From: Heterocephalus glaber
Lineage: Eukaryota > Chordata > Mammalia > Rodentia > Bathyergidae
DNA: 64,000 nucleotides
Assembly (NCBI RefSeq): GCF_000247695.1
Contig: NW_004624734.1
Coordinates: forward strand, 10,609,183-10,673,182
Direction of reading: 5' to 3'
Part shown: one piece after another, positions 12,167-21,820 of the stretch
Layout: each line of letters opens with the position of its first letter
Numbering within the stretch: the stretch's first letter is position 1
Program-made: the position numbers and the translations under genes
The notes under the pieces: model-generated
The model's input: the letters and a program-made list of their open reading frames with translations, nothing else
Told to the model about the DNA's origin: nothing
Database searches by the model: none

Positions 12167-12319
12167 TTTAATATGTGTGTTAATTTGAGAACAGCCCATA
12201 GCAGCTGAGGACATCAGGGATGTGCCTTTCCTCGGCCACTCAGCGGGATGTCCTGTGTGGGTGCAGATGCCTCCACTTCAGCACCTGCTGTCGCGCTGAA
12301 TGCTCATGCATGTCACGAG
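12167..12319 (-). other. SERPINA10: SERPINA10 3' UTR with candidate poly(A) signal ATTAAA
   Basis: Downstream of the stop at 12320, the first plausible minus-strand signal is the variant ATTAAA at 12172-12167, followed by a GT-rich segment (gatgtctgtgc). No canonical AATAAA is seen before it. A UTR of about 150 nt is inferred. Confidence 0.45.
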
Positions 12320-12511
12320 TCACAGGACAGTCGGGTCCACCACCCTGCCCAGGAACAGGAGCATCCCAGAGGTTTCCTCATAGATCATGAAGTGAAATGG
12401 GCGGTCCACTCTGATGATGGGAGGCATGGAGTAAGCAATGATTTCTGACAGGGTTCCTGCCACTGCCTCTGTTCCTTTTTCATCAACTTCAATCACTGAT
12501 TGTTGTAAAAC
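12320..12511 (-). CDS. SERPINA10: SERPINA10 last coding exon: reactive centre loop and C-terminus
   Basis: The acceptor ctctcctag|GTT opens residues 382-444 of protein Z-dependent protease inhibitor. The hinge reads EVDEKGTEAVAGT, an intact inhibitory serpin hinge with small residues at P12-P9. The loop continues LSEIIAYSMPP, with Tyr408 as P1 and Ser409 as P1', the unusual pair ZPI uses against factor Xa; precursor position 408 equals human mature 387 plus a 21-residue signal. The breach and strand s4B/s5B segment PFHFMIYEETSGMLLFLGRVV follows, ending DPTVL-stop. The exon is 64 codons including TGA. It joins exon 4 in phase 0 across a GC-AG intron. Confidence 0.96.
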   Translation of the reverse strand, partial: VLQQSVIEVDEKGTEAVAGTLSEIIAYSMPPIIRVDRPFHFMIYEETSGMLLFLGRVVDPTVL

Positions 12512-14565
12512 CTAGGAGAGGGAATAATTGGAAGACCATTTGTGTGGCAGTAGGGATTGAAAAATTAATGAGCCCTTGAAATGCCACCCATCTGGCAGTG
12601 CTCCTGGAGTTTAGTGATGCAGGGCCCATCTGTGTGAAGAGTTATGGCTGCTCCAAGGAGTGTGTTAGAATCTGAAACCATCCACCTAAGAGACCTTAGG
12701 AACCCAGTGTGAAATGTGGAATATGTGAAATACATTCTGGACTTGGGTGACAGGAACTCTGGCAGGACATTTATGCATAAAAGTACAGTGGACCCTCAAG
12801 TTATGACTGGCCTGACATACAAACAACTTGAGTTATGACTGGAATTTTAGTTTTGCGACCAAAGTTGAGTTACGACCCTAGTACCAGCTGCTTGTGCTTC
12901 CAGATGGTCTCACATACAGATTTAACCCTTAAAAGAATTCTGGAAGGAACATGACAACATCCTCTCCTGTGTGTGGTTAACTCAGAAATCCTGGGCCAAT
13001 GTCTCTCTGAGGACCCTGAGATCTGCTGTGTACAGGAGAGAGACTTGAAGGCTGTGTAGAGGAGCTGGGGTCTTCAGTTGACCAACTTGAGTTACAGCTA
13101 GCCCTCATGAACGAATTGAGTCCATAAGTCGAGGGTCTAATGCATCTAGCATTTATTGGACATGTACATTGTGCTACTGATTGTTAAGCTGAGCTGCTGT
13201 TTTGAGCTTCCCAGGTTGCCTGAGTCCTTTGACCTTTGTTTTGCCAGGTAGGGTGAGGGCAGGGCATGGTTAGTCTTGGGGGGCAGCTCCCCAGAACCTG
13301 GTGCTGCCCTGAGGTACTGACTAGAGCAATCCAGAGAGCCCCTGAAGTTTTCTGGAACCCTGGTTGCCAGTACTCAGACCACTTGCCTGTTCGGGAGCTC
13401 TTATGTCCAGGAACCTGGTGTCATGTGAATGATGTACCTTTATAATTATTGTAAGGGGAGATCATGAAAACATCACCATAATACCTGGAAATTCTCATTT
13501 CCTTGGATTAAAAATTTATTCCTCAGAGCAAGTAGAGGGAGAATATTTAGTGGTTTATAATCGCAAGCTCATGATGATGCTTTGTAAAACTGCAGCACAT
13601 TTCTTAGTTTTCCTTATATTCACAGTAGAGACTCAGGAGTGGGTCTGCAAGACTGTTATGTTTATCTGGCCTTCCCTTGGATAGGACGGCCTGGAGGCAG
13701 GCCCTGGTTAACTTCCTGGCTCCTGCTCAAGTGAACATCACTTTGAATCTCTCTTGGAATTGAAAATTCCAGCTGCCATGGGAAAGCAGACGCCACATTT
13801 CATGGCCATGGAAGGATGCAGTGAGGTGTGACTGCCATGTGGAGGCGTGGGGAGTGTTTGCTTGGACTGGAGGGAGGGCAGAGGGGAGCTACTGCTGCTG
13901 ACCGTGGTGAACACAGGCCGGAAGAGCCAGCTAGTTCCTTCAGTGCTGAGCTGCTGTGACAACAGGCGCTGAACCAAGAGCATGTCCTTTGAGAAACACT
14001 GATGAGCTGGGAGAACTCGCTGGGGAAGCTGACTGAACTTGTTCTTAGTCGTTTTTCAGATAGACCAAAAAAGGACCAAAAAGAATGAGTTAGGGAGAAG
14101 TAATAGGTCGGGATTTTTGGTTTTAAATTAGACATTTGTGGATGAGGCTGCTTCTCAAAGAAGGGAGGAGTTTCTGCCACTTAAAGCATGGAAAAGAGAG
14201 ACTGAAACCAGAGTGAATCTACAGGGGTAACTGGAGAGGGGATGTCCCCAAGAGGTAGTTGGTGAGGCCTTGTGGTTTCTGAGGATTTCTTTCGTGAGCT
14301 TTTGCAGTATAACATAGATGATGACGAGGCTGTAAACCACTCCCTACTCCAGGATAGATTTCTCCTTGAGCCTTAGGAAAAGGCTCTGCTGAAGAGTAAT
14401 CAGTTGAAAAGGTGTTGTAATAATGTGACTTGAAATATTTAAAACACCCAACTTGGGTGCTGTTGCAAGTCTCTGAAATTTAAATCTATTTCCCTAGGCA
14501 TTTTATTAAAATTAGATGGTGGCACTTCCTGCTTAGGATTGGGCACTGGTGAAGACCCGACTTGC
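12512..14565 (-). other. SERPINA10: SERPINA10 intron 4 (GC-AG)
   Basis: The donor is AAG|GCAAGT at 14565 and the acceptor ctctcctag at 12512. It contains the Tigger-like MITE at 12786-13143. The remainder (13144-14565) shows no clear repeat or exon; its open frames of up to 126 codons have no serpin or other recognisable content. Confidence 0.75.
12786..13143. mobile_element. Tigger/mariner-like MITE (358 bp)
   Basis: The left end CAGTGGACCCTCAAGTTATG pairs with the reverse complement of the right end, CATTAGACCCTCGACTTATG, as a diverged terminal inverted repeat. The left flank is TA and the right flank CA, consistent with a decayed TA target duplication of Tc1/mariner (pogo/Tigger) elements. 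The subterminal motif CTTGAGTTA recurs internally. There is no transposase. Confidence 0.72.
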
Positions 14566-14716
14566 CTTGGACACCTGCAGATTTCTTGGAGTAGCTGATA
14601 GTCCACTGAGGTCAGCCAAAGGCGAGAAGATTCTTCTGATACCCAGCTGCTTGAGCAGTTCGTGCATCTCATACTTCTGGTCCAGCTTGAACTTGGGAAA
14701 GAAAACCTCCATTTTC
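14566..14716 (-). CDS. SERPINA10: SERPINA10 coding exon 4 (third from the start codon)
   Basis: This 151-nt exon covers residues 331 (split Arg) to 381: KMEVFFPKFKLDQKYEMHEL, then LLKQLGIRRIFSP and LSGLSATPRNLQVSK. It forms the s3A/s5A-to-hinge approach of the serpin fold. The acceptor is accacag|GAAAATGG. The donor is the non-canonical but strong AAG|GCAAGT. A GT dinucleotide nine bases earlier (CTGCAG|GTGTCC) would remove V-S-K without changing frame. Using the GC donor gives the 444-residue protein length known for human ZPI, so it is preferred. Length and phase are identical to exon 4 of SERPINA6 in this window. Confidence 0.94.
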
Positions 14717-15290
14717 CTGTGGTACAAACACAGATAATGATGCAGTGTGGACAAAGCCACTGTTTATGAACACCGAAAAGGACACAGTTTCTTTTCCGTT
14801 TTTCTTCCTCCAAGGTTATTTCCAAGGCTATTTTAACAAGACTCCCTCAGTGCACTGTGCCTCACTCACGCTTTTCTTTTGTAATGATCTATCTCAGAAA
14901 AAATACTTCTGGCTTATCAAATATTATTGCCAGCTTATTTCTCAGCTGATGACTCACCTTCTTTTTAGTCAAGCATGCCATACTTCTTGTCCATTTCTCT
15001 GTTTTAAAAACCGCACATACCAACCCAGTAGCTGCTTCCTGCATCCTGCAGACACCGGGGGTTGAGGAGTGGCTGTTCTCAGCTCAGATCCCACAGAGCC
15101 CCAGTCTCCCAGAATAAGCCTAGGAGTCTGGGTATGGACAGGCGACGGGAGCAAGGGAACATTCAACAGGCTCTTCCACCCAGAGTAGTTATCTTCTATA
15201 TTGGAGTCCTCTTTTGAAAATATGATGATTGGAAAGATGAGTCTGGTGGCTCAAAAATAAAAACTCTGAAAATAATTGATACTGAATCTT

Positions 15291-15376
15291 TTTTTTTTTT
15301 TGGTACCGGGGATCGAACTCAGGTCCTTAGCACTTATGTAGCAGGCGGCAAAACCGCTGAGCTAAATCCCAGGCCA
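15291..15376 (-). mobile_element. ID-type SINE
   Basis: Seen reversed: a T-rich tail, GGTACCGGGGATCGAACTC (B box) and CTGAGCTAAATCCC (A box). The target duplication is TGATACTGAATCTT at 15277 and TGATACTAAGTCTT at 15377. Confidence 0.92.
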
Positions 15377-16254
15377 TGATACTAAGTCTTAAGTCCTAAT
15401 TTCTTATTCTATGAAGTGTAGCCAAAAATGCCAATACGGATTTGTAGGGTGGTTCAGAAGAATGATGTATGCTGAGTACCCAGAACTGTGTCTGGTGTGT
15501 CCAAGGCCTTGATGAAGATGAATTCCTGCTCCCTCATGGTGTCTCTCCTTTTTCTCCCTGTCGCGTAGTTGGGCCAGGCAGTCAGCTTGGAATATAACTG
15601 AGGACATCACATGCCCTGAAGATTAATTTATAAATTCATACAGCTGACATTCGTTGAGAGCCTTTTATGTTGGGGCTCCTTTACTAGGTGCTAAAGATTT
15701 CAAGAAAAATGAGAGAAGAATAAGGAAATAAAACTAACAACAGGGACCCTCAGCTGAACTCAACTCTGCTGAATTCTGGGCTGATGGGATTCAGGAGGCA
15801 CAGCTATGGATTCTGGTCGCAGCTGTCCCTCGTACTCCAACAATTGGGCTGATTTCTTAGAGAACCATGTGAGCCCCCACTGCTCTGTGCAGAGCCCCTC
15901 CCCGGGCGGTCACACCCCAGATCTACATCCCCAGCCTGGGCTCGCCTTGGCCTCTAATCCAACTGCCTTCTTGCCATCTCCACTTGGATGTCTGATAGCT
16001 CTTCTGATCCACATGCTCAGACTGAACTCTGGAATTTTCCCCCAGATCTGTGCCTCCCACATTCTTCCCCATTCTAGTAAATGATACATCCACTCTTCCA
16101 AATGCTGAGGCCAAAGCTGTGCAGTTACCGCTGACAAACAGCTTTGTTTCTGTCTTTATCTCTGTGTGTGTATGTGCATGTCTTCCCCTGTATCTCTCCC
16201 TCTCCCTGTCCTTATTTCTTTCTCTGCCTCTCTGTCTCCCCCACCCATCAAAAT

Positions 16255-16880
16255 TCTGCCAACTCTCACTTCCTAGTCATTCAGAATCCCACCTCCACTG
16301 CCACCATCATAGTCCCAGCCACAGCATGGCCGTCTGGATCCTCACAGTAGCCTCCCACGTGACTGTGGTACAGTCATGGCCTCCTTGTCCCCTAGTGTCT
16401 TCTTCCCGACCGAGAAACTTGTGCTATCCTTTAGTCCGATCATGTTTTGCTTCTGCTTGGAACCCTCCCGTGGCTTCTTCTCTCCTCTGGGCAAAGCTCA
16501 GGCCTATTCTGGGGCTTGTGAGGGGAGGTTCTGGGAGGCTGGGCCCCTGCTCCTCTCTGACTCATCTCCATGCACTGTGGCCATGCTGGCCACCTTTCTG
16601 TCCTCAGACCCCCAGACACACTCCATCCCAGAACTTATTGTCTCCAATCCCCGGAGACATCCACACAGTTCAGATGTTTGCTTACTGTTACCTCATTAGT
16701 GAGGCCTTCCTGACTCGCCTGTACCCTGCTGACACTCCTGTCTCTTTCTGGGTTACTGTTGATCTCCTTTAATTACACTGTAGATTCCAGGAGGGCAGGG
16801 ACTTGGCTGTTTAGCTCACGGATGCACCCTAGCATCGTGTAGGTGTCACGGCAGGGGAACGTCATAAGTACTAGCTGAGT
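16255..16880 (+). mobile_element. L2 LINE relic
   Basis: Ancient L2 3' sequence is recognisable by the terminal block around 16785-16880 (ctgtagattccaggagggcagggacttgg, then a gcaccctagcat-like and agtgaatgaacgag ending). Upstream of it are typical L2 'ttctgcttggaaccctcccgtggc' segments. It is strongly decayed. Confidence 0.55.
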
Positions 16881-17046
16881 GAATGAACGAGCCAGGTGTG
16901 TGGAAGATCTGAGTAGAAAATGCCACACGCTGTTCTGGCCCTTGGGGAGCGGAGCTCTTCCTGGGGAGATGGGCATTGGGCCACAGTGCTCTGTTTGAGG
17001 TGAGGGGAGCCTTTGCAAGCATGGGCACAGCGAGGGGCAGTCATAC

Positions 17047-17320
17047 CTGGTTTTCATGTTCCTGAGCCACGTCTCTACCAGGTCTGTGGTCAGATAGTCT
17101 TCCAGGTCAAGGTGATCTCCCATTTTCTCCATGAGCACCACCAGCATGGTGGCATTTCCTCGGAAGGGCAGTTGAAGAACATGACAGTGAAAATTTCTAT
17201 CAAAGGTGGAGGCAAACTTTCCCTGCCTGTACATCATGGGCACCTTCACTGCCCTGTATTTGTCCAGGTGGAAAGTGTCAGCTTCCGTGAGGATAGGGTC
17301 GAAGGGGGTCAGCCACTTCC
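17047..17320 (-). CDS. SERPINA10: SERPINA10 coding exon 3 (second from the start codon)
   Basis: This 274-nt exon opens with GG after cttattcag, completing a split Gly codon. It encodes residues 240-330 plus two bases: KWLTPFDPILTEADTFHLDK, VPMMYRQGKFASTFDRNFHC, LPFRGNATMLVVLMEKMGDH and LTTDLVETWLRNMKT. These are the s6A-s3C region and the conserved VPMM / LPF-GNAT / VVLMEK core of clade A serpins, with one N-glycosylation sequon (NAT). The donor is ACCAG|GTATGA. One codon longer than the 271-nt equivalent in SERPINA6. The region carries much of the protein Z contact surface in human ZPI (family knowledge). Confidence 0.96.
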
Positions 17321-18584
17321 CTGAATAAGAAAGAAGATCTCATGCCAAAGGCAGCCCCTTGGAGAGCATTGTTCCAGCTCTAGTCACAAGGCAGAGAGGG
17401 TTTGAACTCCCTTCGCCCCAGCCAGAAAGGTGTTCCCTCACTGATTTAGCTTGGATTATAGCTCAGGCAGGTGGAACACATTTCCCAAAGATCAACTTTT
17501 CCCAGGGTGAAATCCAGGTCCACCCACCAGCCCTGTGGAATCACAAGGAAGCAGAGAGGCTCTTCCCAGCCTCTGCTCCCCTCCTTGTTCCAGACCTGAA
17601 CAAAACTCCCTCTCATTCTTCCTGGTGGAGGCTCCAGTCTAGAGAAGACTTTAGGCCTCTGCCTGGTCTCGTCTGCATGAGGGGCCTCTGGTTGCCACCT
17701 CGTGCAACACACACCTGCACAAGAGCACACGCATATGTGACACTGAGTGACAGTGTCTCTGGCCCACCCACTGCCGTGTGGGGCTCTGACAGCAGGGACC
17801 CCACAGTGCAGGGGGGATGCAGCGTGTCCTCCCTTCGGGGCCTATCCTGGGGTGTGGCCTAGTGACTGCAAGGTCGTTTCCTGTCCTTGGGCTGCCTGGG
17901 TCTCCTGGTGCCAGCTCTCTGTCCCACTGACATCTACACCACTTCCTGTACCTGGGCTCAGGGTGCCAGGAGACCTTTGTGTGTCTGGCCGGGCCATCGA
18001 TTGTTTGACCCTATCAAGCTAACCTCTCCCATCTCCACATTCATCTCCTTTAGGAAGGAGACATTGGCCCCTGCTCTACCCACTGCATTGGTAGCTGAGA
18101 AGACCAAGTGCCGTGTGTGTGCAGGGTCTCGGATGTGCCACGCACAACTGGGCACTTTACGTGCTTTATCTTACCTAGCTTCAGAACTATAGCAGGTGGG
18201 AGTGTCCCTATCTCCTAGATTAAGAATCCAAGGACAGATTCTGTCATCTGCCCCAGGTCATAAAAGCAGAGCATGAAGGAGCAAAGATGCAATCCAAACT
18301 CTCTCAGACAAAATGCTCCTTTTGGGAATTATCCTATGCTGCTTCTTCCCAAGGGCAGAAGGAGCTTCTCAGAGGTGCTGTGACACCTTTAACGACCAAA
18401 GGCTGTGGGGTTAGGAGGGCAGGGGCCTCACATGACCATCTGGCACCATTCAGAGCAGTTGTGAAACCTGAGGACACATTCTCAGAAAATCCTTTGGCAA
18501 AATCACTCGCTGACCAGAGGAGGGGAAGGAAGAGACAGCAACAGGGCCCTTCAGTTTTGGGAGAGCAGAACACGATCAAAGTAC
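17321..18584 (-). other. SERPINA10: SERPINA10 intron 2 with MIR relic
   Basis: The donor is AAAG|GTAC at 18584 and the acceptor is at 17321. A MIR-like SINE in minus orientation lies around 18155-18305 (ggcactttacgtgctttatc ... aggtcataaaagcagagc). Long plus-strand frames in this GC-rich intron show no homology I can recognise. Confidence 0.7.
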
Positions 18585-19302
18585 CTTTGAACAAGATGTA
18601 ATCCACAAGAATTAATTTGGTTTCAGGAATAATCTCATCAAAGAGCTTGGGAATTTTCCCCTGAGTCTCTTTGTTAATGTAATAATTCATGAGCCCTCTG
18701 GCCTCTGAGGCATTTCGAAAATTTGTAGGCACGAACTCTGTATCGAAATACCTCTTGGATAAATTGAGGAAGGTCTCCTTGACATCGAAATCCTTGTGGA
18801 TGAAGGCAAAGCTCCCTTGGTCAAGGCCCAATTCGAGGCTCCCGGAGAAAGTCTCTCGGAGCTGCTTGAAGAGGGCGGGCAGGAGCAGAGGCTGCGGCTC
18901 ACTTAACGCCTGTAGCTGCAGTCCATGCTCCACCTGGGCTCTGGTCTGCCCGTTGGCCCCCAGCATCAAGCCTGCCATGGCCAAGGCCACACCAAGTGGT
19001 GAAAAGACCACATTGCCGTCGTGCTGCATGGAGATCTTTCGCAGCAGGCTGAAGCCAAGGTTTGAAGTCGCATTAGAGAGCTGCTGCACGCAGGCCCTCA
19101 GCCAGGCCTCCCCCTTCTCCTTTTCCTCCTCCTCTTCATCAGGGGGACCCTGCATGTCCCCCCAGGTCTGGTTCTGAGAATCCTTGGGCTCCAGAGTCTC
19201 CAGCCCTGCCTGGGATTCTGGCGAATGGGGTTGGAGGGCCCAGCTGGGTACCAGCAGCTCCACCAGGAGGACAGGGAGCAGGAGGCCCAGTGGCACCCTC
19301 AT
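18585..19302 (-). CDS. SERPINA10: SERPINA10 first coding exon: signal peptide, acidic N-terminus, helices A-F
   Basis: This exon encodes residues 1-239 plus one base of protein Z-dependent protease inhibitor, a liver serpin secreted to plasma that, with protein Z, inhibits factor Xa on phospholipid, and also inhibits factor XIa. The start is ATG at 19302: MRVPLGLLLPVLLVELLVPS is a good signal peptide of about 21 residues. The frame stays open to 19323, but that codon is TTG. A ZPI-specific acidic stretch follows (DEEEEEKEKGEAW). The serpin body then reads LGFSLLRKISMQHDGNVVFS, LAMAGLMLGANGQTRAQVEH, GSFAFIHKDFDVKETFLNLS, YYINKETQGKIPKLFDEI and LILVDYILFKG, with NQT, NAT, NLS and NAS sequons. 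The donor is TTCAAAG|GTACTT. Total spliced CDS is 1335 nt (444 residues). Confidence 0.96.
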
Positions 19303-19351
19303 GTGGCCAGCTGTGGAGGCCAAGGACCCCTCCCTTCAGCAGCAAGACTTC
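19303..19351 (-). other. SERPINA10: SERPINA10 exon 2 5' UTR segment
   Basis: A strong acceptor (gtcctctctcctgcacag|GAAGTC) on the minus strand lies 49 nt before the ATG. The initiator exon therefore starts at 19351 and a separate non-coding first exon is required. Confidence 0.8.
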
Positions 19352-20384
19352 CTGTGCAGGAGAGAGGACAGAGACTGTCTTAATGCCTTGTAAATCGTCT
19401 CCTCCCTGCGAGGCAAATATCACCCCCACGTCTCACCTCTCTCCTGTGGGAACAGCCATCTTGACTTGTGATTTCAGCCTTGGCCCAGGGGGATCTGGGG
19501 CCAGGAAGGGCATATTGGCTCACCCCAGGAGGGGACAACCCTTCACACACCAAACTTCTTCTGGGTCCCATCCCTGCTGGGCCCCCAGGCAGTTCATGGT
19601 CTCTGGCTCCTTTCCCTATTCATCTGCTTCCTCCCAAAAGTACAGAGCAGAGCCCCCTCTCTGTGGACAGCAGGCAGGGAAAAGGGTAGGGAGTGGTGGG
19701 CTTCCTGGTCTCTTCAGACATTTCCTTTAATCTTTCAGGCATGAAGCAGCCCCTCCATGCTGGGCTACAGTATCTTGGTGTGTGACACATCGGGTCGGGG
19801 ATTTGGATCCCCCCGGAGACAATCAGGCAATGAAAGAGGAAAGTTTTCCCCATCCTCAATTTTCTAATGAGAATCCTCCTCCCCTGCACCTCTCCTGTGT
19901 ACTCCAGGCCTTCCTTCCTTTCTTTGCCATCACCTGGGAGCTGCTGGCTTTGCTGCCCAAGCTTCCCACCTGGCAGTGACTCTCCAGCCACGTCCTCACT
20001 TCTAGCTGTCGCTGACACTGCCATCTTTCCCAGCTGTTTGCACATCCTCAGGCCCTAGCCTGGCTCCTGGGCCATGCCATTTGCTGGTACAAAGCCACAC
20101 CCAGCTCCAGCTCAGGGCATTGCTCCTTGTTTTGCCAGTGGTGCCACAAAACTCAAAGCTCTGTCCTCAAAGCCTGAATGGCACTCCCTTACTCAGTAGA
20201 GCACTTCTGCTGCATTCTCCCAAAAGCTCTGGTTAAGAAATATCTTTCAGCCTTGTGTGGCAATCCTACACCTACTAGGCCACTGCCAGTGTTGGGTTAC
20301 TAATTAACTCCCCACCTTTTACTGTTGCTATAGAATAAATGTCTCTGTTCCTCTGAAATTCTTATATTAAAGATCACTAATCAC

Positions 20385-20770
20385 TTTTTACATCACTGTG
20401 ACACAATACCTGACACCTGCAACTTAAAGGAGTAGAAGTTAATTTCTGCTCATAGTTTTAGTCCATAGTTGGTCAAGCCTGGAAGGCATGGTGGGAGGGT
20501 TTGCGCAGAGGAAAGCTGCTCACAATATTGCAGCCAGGAAGCAGAGAAGGAGAGAGAGGAGAGAGGAGAGAGAGAGAGGGAGGGAGGGAGGGAGGGAGAG
20601 AGAGAGAGAGAGAAGAGGAGCCAGGAAGGGAGAAATAGAAATACCTTTCCGGGTCACACCTCCAGTGACTACATCTTCCCACTAGACCCCCCCCCTTCTA
20701 TAACCCCCACCTGTGAGTGCATTAGGCTCTTGCAGGACAGCCCAGATCAGAACCACAACAAAGCCCTATT
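20385..20770 (-). mobile_element. MaLR-type LTR with internal GA-rich microsatellite
   Basis: It starts in the style of the reversed end of a MaLR LTR (catcactgtgacacaatacc ... gaagttaatttctgctcatagtttt). A (GAGA/GGGA)n tract at 20543-20612 sits inside it. Boundaries are approximate and no target duplication was found. Confidence 0.5.
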
Positions 20771-20774
20771 CCCC

Positions 20775-21022
20775 AAAGTGGTGGTGGTAGCATGTGAGGC
20801 CTTCAGGAAGTAATTAGGTATAGATGAGGTTGAAATGAGCCTTCTCTCTCTTTCCACAAAGGACGCAGGAAGATGGCAGCCATCTGCAAACTGGACGCTG
20901 GCCCTCACCATAGCCCAACCCTCCTGGCCCTAGACTTCTGGCCTCCTGAACCTTGAGAAGTGCATCAGTTGTTCCAGTTCCCCAGTCTGTGGGATTTTGT
21001 TAAGGCAATCTGAGCTAAGACA
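20775..21022 (+). mobile_element. MLT1/MST-like MaLR LTR 3' part
   Basis: The plus-strand sequence carries the typical 3' segment: 'gaccctagacttctggcctcctgaaccttgag'-like text and the 'ccagtctgtgggattttgttaaggcaatctgagctaagaca' ending. It abuts the previous LTR. Confidence 0.6.
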
Positions 21023-21678
21023 ATTAAGTTATAATATTTACCTCTACTTTGTAAGTCAAGCCCTTGGCACAATACTCCTGAATAAAGAATGACATTTCTC
21101 TCTCCTTAGGAAATTGTACTGGCACAACAGCTAGATGTCACCCCTTCCAGATGCTAAGACTCACTTCACTGTTCCTGAGGCTCCAGGTTCAGTCCCTGTC
21201 CAGCCTGAGCGGTGTGGCTTGTCCCTTTGGCTTTGTTCATGCATGGAGCAGTGCAGGATCCTCACGCAGGGCTGTTCCTTGGCCTAAGACACTAGCAAGC
21301 TGAGAGATCACGCCTTCCCATATAGACCCGAGCCATAAGGACCCACAGTAGCGCCCCTGAGCCTAGCCCTTTCTCTCCCATCCGGGGCAGGGGCGGGCTG
21401 CTTGCCGGGCACTGAGTTGCGATGGATGAGACACCACGGCTTGTGTGCCCTTTTGCCTGGCCTGCTTTATGCTGAGGAGCCCTTGTATCTAGGACATGCC
21501 TCTCATGCATCACAGTTGCTACCCCATCTAGGACTGAGGACTCTGTGCTGCTTAGCCACCCACCTTTCATCTCATGCCCCACAACCCACTCTGGAGGGCA
21601 GGAAGGCAGGAACACCTCCCCTCCCCAGTCTTCCCCTTGAGCCACTCCAAGATCTCCTTGTCATCCTCCACCTCTTAC

Positions 21679-21727
21679 CTTCAAGGGGCCTCAGGTGCCT
21701 GAGAAGGTCATTCAAAAGATGAAAGCT
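21679..21727 (-). other. SERPINA10: Candidate non-coding exon 1 of SERPINA10
   Basis: A consensus donor CTTGAAG|GTAAGAGG (GT at 21678-21677) lies about 115 nt downstream of a near-perfect HNF1 site. An AT-rich element (ACAAATATTTG, about 21754-21764) sits roughly 30 nt before the proposed start. The transcription start is inferred. Splicing to 19351 would give a short 5' UTR, as in human SERPINA10, which also has one non-coding exon. Confidence 0.45.
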
Positions 21728-21820
21728 TTGCTCTGCAGCCCAAAGCCTTCTGCAAATATTTGTAATTCCAAAGTATGATCCCTCTGTAGGACTGTTACTA
21801 ATTAACATTCTGCTCAGAGA
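21728..21820 (-). promoter_or_regulatory. Candidate SERPINA10 promoter with HNF1 site
   Basis: GTTACTAATTAAC at 21794-21806 matches the palindromic HNF1 consensus GTTAATNATTAAC at all but one position. Liver serpin genes typically carry HNF1 sites 50-100 bp upstream of the start. It lies between an AT-rich TATA-like element and upstream unique sequence. Confidence 0.5.

Larger units (their letters stand above)
14717..17046 (-). other. SERPINA10: SERPINA10 intron 3
   Basis: The donor is CCAG|GTATGA at 17046 and the acceptor is at 14717. It holds an ID SINE (15291-15376) and an L2 relic (about 16255-16880). The 240-codon plus-strand frame at 16050-16772 lies over the L2 and a pyrimidine-rich tract (16190-16245) and is not considered a gene. 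Confidence 0.75.
19352..21678 (-). other. SERPINA10: SERPINA10 intron 1 (inferred)
   Basis: This interval runs from the proposed donor at 21678 to the acceptor at 19352. It carries two MaLR-type LTR relics (20385-20770 and 20775-21022). The segment 19352-20384 is GC-rich and unannotated, with L2-like phrases near 19900-20060. Its open frames look spurious. Confidence 0.55.

Noticed and set aside
16050..16772. 240-codon plus-strand frame
   Set aside because: It lies in SERPINA10 intron 3 over an L2 relic and a pyrimidine-rich tract; low complexity, no domain.
18334..18584. Open frame continuing past SERPINA10 exon 2
   Set aside because: It runs through a GTAC donor at 18584 into the intron; the next exon joins in phase at 17320.
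19303..19323. Upstream extension of the SERPINA10 frame as the protein start
   Set aside because: The codon at 19323 is TTG. The ATG at 19302 begins a proper signal peptide and gives the expected length and P1 numbering.
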